The notes under the pieces: generated by a model
The model's input: only the letters and a program-made list of their open reading frames with translations
Database searches by the model: none
What the model was told of the DNA's origin: nothing
In this document: in pieces, positions 61,310 through 64,000 of the stretch
How the letters are laid out: every line of letters starts with the position of its first letter
How positions within the stretch are numbered: position 1 is the first letter of the stretch
Position numbers and translations under genes: made by a program
Assembly (NCBI GenBank): GCA_949825025.1
Contig: OX463788.1
Span: 25,562,069-25,626,068 of the forward strand
Direction of reading: 5' to 3'
Origin: Siphlonurus alternatus
Lineage: Eukaryota > Arthropoda > Insecta > Ephemeroptera > Siphlonuridae
DNA length: 64,000 nt

Positions 61310-62025
61310 TTAAGGTAGAGATAACACGGATCAGCTGGCCCAATGCTAAAAAAATCTCATTCATAAAAATTATGAAAAAAATTTAAAATGTTCTCTATAT
61401 CCCCTATCAGTAGGTAAAATATCAGGTATGCAAAAACGAGCTAGTTTTCGAGTTATTAATTTTTAAAGTTCACTAATTTAACATTGAGAAATCACGAGAA
61501 ATGGAACTTCCATGATAAATGGACAACATACATGAAAAAAATTTATTGCAGGAATGAATAGAGGGTACCAAATTGTGCTACACTGAATTTTTTCAGATTT
61601 TTTGAAGACTCGGAAATATTTTTAAATACTTATTGAAAGTCTTGTGATTTCAGTTGGCACCCCTGAATTCTTAATAAAAAGGATAGAGACTGGACGCCTA
61701 TTGACGCCTCCAGGGGGCGTGGCCGCACTTTCAATAATTATTTACAAATAGTTCTGGGTCTCAAAAAAATCTGAAAAAATTCAGAGTAGCATAATTTGGT
61801 ACCCTTTATTCATTTCTGCAATAAAATTTTTTCATGCATGTTGTCCATTGTAGTCAACTTTAAAAATTAATAATAACTCGAAAACTAGCTCGTTTTTGTA
61901 TACCTGATATTTTAATACCTACTGATAGAGGATGCAGAGGAAAACATTTTAATTTCATTTCGCAATTTTTATGAATGGAATTTTTTTAGCATTGGGCCAG
62001 CTGATCCGTATTATCTCTACCTTAA
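61310..62025. mobile_element. MITE family A (copy 7), split by a nested MITE
   Basis: TTAAGGTAGAGATAACACGG ends as in copy 6. The arms are continuous except for the family B-like insert at 61517-61849 placed at the palindrome centre. Confidence 0.75.
61517..61849. mobile_element. Family B-like MITE variant nested in MITE A
   Basis: Ends aatggacaacatacatgaaa and tttcatgcatgttgtccatt replace the ATGGAGTAYCGACCTC ends. The inner arms (gaatgaatagagggtacc, ttttttcagattttttgaag) match family B. The subfamily keeps the body but has new ends. Confidence 0.65.
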
Positions 62026-62890
62026 TGAACCTTCCATACTCTATTTCCGGTCTAATATATCCAGTATGGGGGACTCACAAAGAACTTCATATTCAAAACT
62101 TGAAATTTAACTGGGAAACATAAACCTAAAAAAAAAAGATGTTTTTTTTTTCTTACAATGAATTGCTATAAATAAATTGCCAACAAAAATCTTATATTCA
62201 CATCACTTCAAGTTGTTTGAAAAAAATTTGTTGTGAGCAAAATTAATTTATGTAATACCGGCTTTAGGTGCAAAGCTGCTAGATTACTTGGTTTCTTTAA
62301 AAAATAGACTTTTTTATGGTTGTTCTGTTAGTGTAAAGCAAATGTTTAATTTAAGAATAATTATATCAATTATACAGCTACTGAAGAAAGTAGCGTGCGT
62401 TTGATGGTGTTAATATATATTGAGTGCTTGGCTTATAATTTTTTAATTAATTCTTTAAAATTGAAAAATTCTTTTCCATGGGCTGTTTTTTTACAAAAAT
62501 ATTATCTGGATGAAACTCTTTAGGTTAATTAATTATAACATTATAAGCTTTTGCTGCATATTGGTAGAATACAAAATTCACTTGGTGATATAGTGCTTTT
62601 GTTGCTTTGCTGACTGTCGATCCTCCCCGTGCACTCGCATATCAGTGCTATATATGTATCGTCATAATACTGTTGTGAAATAAAAAAAAAATAACAAACA
62701 GGTTAATATTAATTAATAATCATGTATTATACATTTAATACATGGCAAAAAAACTGAAAACATTAATTTATAGTTTATAAATCATTTATAATTTAATATT
62801 TTAATATAATTATTTATAATTTATAGTTTCCCTCATGAAGACATAATTAACAAGTATAAATAATAACATACAAAAAATATGGCACTGACT
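62026..62890. other. No gene seen
   Basis: AT-rich. A weak remnant of family I (attgctataaa ... tgtaataccggcttt) is at about 62155-62270. Confidence 0.4.
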
Positions 62891-63260
62891 GTGAGTGAGG
62901 GGGCAGCAGAAAATGGAGTATCGACCTCAAAATTTTTTATAGCAGAAATAGAGGATGAAAAGTTATGTTACTCTGATTTTTTTCAGATTTTTTAGGGACC
63001 GGGAAGTATTGCTAAAAAGTTTTGGCGAGGTCGGGTTCGAATTCACGTCCCTTTTGGTTCCTATCTTTTATTAAGAGAGGCGACAATTAAGAGGCGGCAC
63101 TTTTTCTGCACTTCCAATAATTTTTAAAAAATAGTTGCCGGGCTCTAAAAAGTCTGAAAAAAATCAGAGTAGCATAACTTTGCACCCTCTATCCATTTCT
63201 GCAATAAAAAAAATTGAGGTCGGTACTCCATTATCACTTTGCTGCTGCCCCCACACTCAG
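62891..63260. mobile_element. MITE family B (copy 5) inside an outer inverted repeat
   Basis: Complete family B copy at 62913-63231, with the B-box-like module on the opposite strand from copies 1 and 3 (ggtcgggttcgaattcacgt). It is flanked outside its ends by gtgagtgagggggcagcag and ctgctgcccccacactca, a further inverted repeat of about 18 bases. Confidence 0.75.
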
Positions 63261-63462
63261 TGGCCAGCAAAGCACCAAAGGCACTATATAAGGATAATAT
63301 TATCTTCTTTAAAAAAAATTGCTACTATTATGCACTATATTGGCTTCGGTTCTTTTCTTCCGAGATATGAATGAAAAATTCTGAGCTCTAGGGGTTGTGT
63401 TATTGTGCATGGGTAATCATGTATTCTTCCACAAGTAAAACATGCACCATTACAGCAGAAAT

Positions 63463-63639
63463 ACCCTAGTCGAAAAATAAGAGTGCTAAGTGGTAATTTG
63501 AGCAGTAGTCAAGTAGTTGACTACTTGTTTTTAAGTAGTCAACTACTTGAAACAAGTAGTTGATTACTTAAAAACAAGTAGTCAACTACTTGACTACTGC
63601 TCAAATTACCACTTAGCACTCTTATTTTTCGACTAGGGT
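63463..63639. mobile_element. Perfect or near-perfect 177-bp palindrome
   Basis: accctagtcgaaaaataaga pairs exactly with its inverse at the other end. The interior is made of repeated agtagtcaactacttg-like words that are themselves palindromic. It lies about 140 bases before the Ly6 exon acceptor. Confidence 0.75.
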
Positions 63640-63781
63640 GGCTCGACTGATTACAGTTTGAATTATAGTATCTCTATTAGGCCATAGTATACAATAGCTT
63701 AATTCGCAATTTTTCAACTTTCTTTCCTCACCCCACCGGTAATATACTCATTGCTTTTGCTGTATAACCATCCTGTTTCAG

Positions 63782-63949
63782 GCTCGGTGAGTGCTGGGCG
63801 GGATGCACGGAGGCAGAGCGTGGTTCGTGGCACTCGTGTTGCTCTTGTCACCTGCACCCGGCCTGGCGCTGCGCTGTTTACAATGTGAAGACTGCGGTCT
63901 CGGCGTAGGTGATCCCACAACTTGCCGAGCTGGACACAACATGTGCATG
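63782..63949 (+). CDS. Ly6/uPAR-type secreted or GPI-anchored protein, first coding exon (3' partial)
   Basis: The acceptor tcctgtttcag (63780-63781) opens an exon with a short 5' UTR. An in-frame TGA at 63788 precedes the ATG at 63803, which settles the start. Forty-nine codons run to a strong donor GTGAGT (63950), phase 0. Residues 1-22 are a signal peptide (MHGGRAWFVALVLLLSPAPG, then LA). The mature part starts LRCLQCEDCG and carries five cysteines in this exon, the pattern of the Ly6/three-finger fold (LxCxxC just after the signal). Insect Ly6 proteins are usually GPI-anchored and act in septate junctions, sleep or ion channel control; which one this is cannot be told from one exon. The remaining exons lie beyond the window. 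Confidence 0.75.
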
Positions 63950-64000
63950 GTGAGTACATCACGCAAGTCTATACAGCACGTCTGCACGTTTATTCCTCTA

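Overview
The window is eukaryotic nuclear DNA, AT-rich, with GT-AG introns and a very heavy load of transposable elements. The BAP31 and DRC11 proteins look arthropod, most likely insect; the BAP31 segment HLDAEMQ...LFRAQRNFYISGF is insect-like from memory. Large introns full of palindromic elements suggest a TE-rich genome. I cannot name the species.

Layout. (1) 530-4779 (+): the 3' four exons of a BAP31-type ER membrane protein gene; its 5' exon lies before the window. (2) 4780-19015: intergenic DNA built mostly from palindromic, MITE-like elements. It includes a foldback structure of about 3.4 kb (13.48-16.84 kb) whose arms carry short tandem repeats, and a 0.64 kb palindrome at 16.9-17.5 kb. 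(3) 19016-43823 (+): a complete gene for DRC11/IQCA1, a nexin-dynein regulatory complex subunit of motile cilia and flagella. I trace 13 confident coding exons, all phase-consistent, plus an inferred 11-nt first coding exon. Its introns hold a dead non-LTR retrotransposon, tRNA-like palindromes, 5S-rRNA-derived SINE sequence, a 2.6 kb palindrome and many MITEs. (4) 43824-48766: intergenic, with MITEs. (5) 48767-54955 (-): a phase-consistent chain of five exons for an unrecognised single-pass membrane protein. A LINE fragment lies in one intron and a MITE ends about 20 bp past its stop codon. (6) 55.69-57.97 kb: a decayed LINE with a MITE in its 3' part. (7) 59.2-59.85 kb: GC-richer, exon-like pieces that I cannot resolve. 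(8) 63782-63949 (+): first coding exon of a secreted or GPI-anchored Ly6/uPAR-type cysteine-rich protein that runs out of the window.

The host genes look unrelated to each other (ER chaperone or export factor, axonemal protein, membrane protein, Ly6 protein). The coherent story of the window is its mobile DNA. At least ten palindromic families recur here and are inserted in one another in a readable order. Several carry RNA polymerase III promoter-like (tRNA B box) or CRE (TGACGTCA) motifs. All family assignments come from reading the sequence; no database search was possible.
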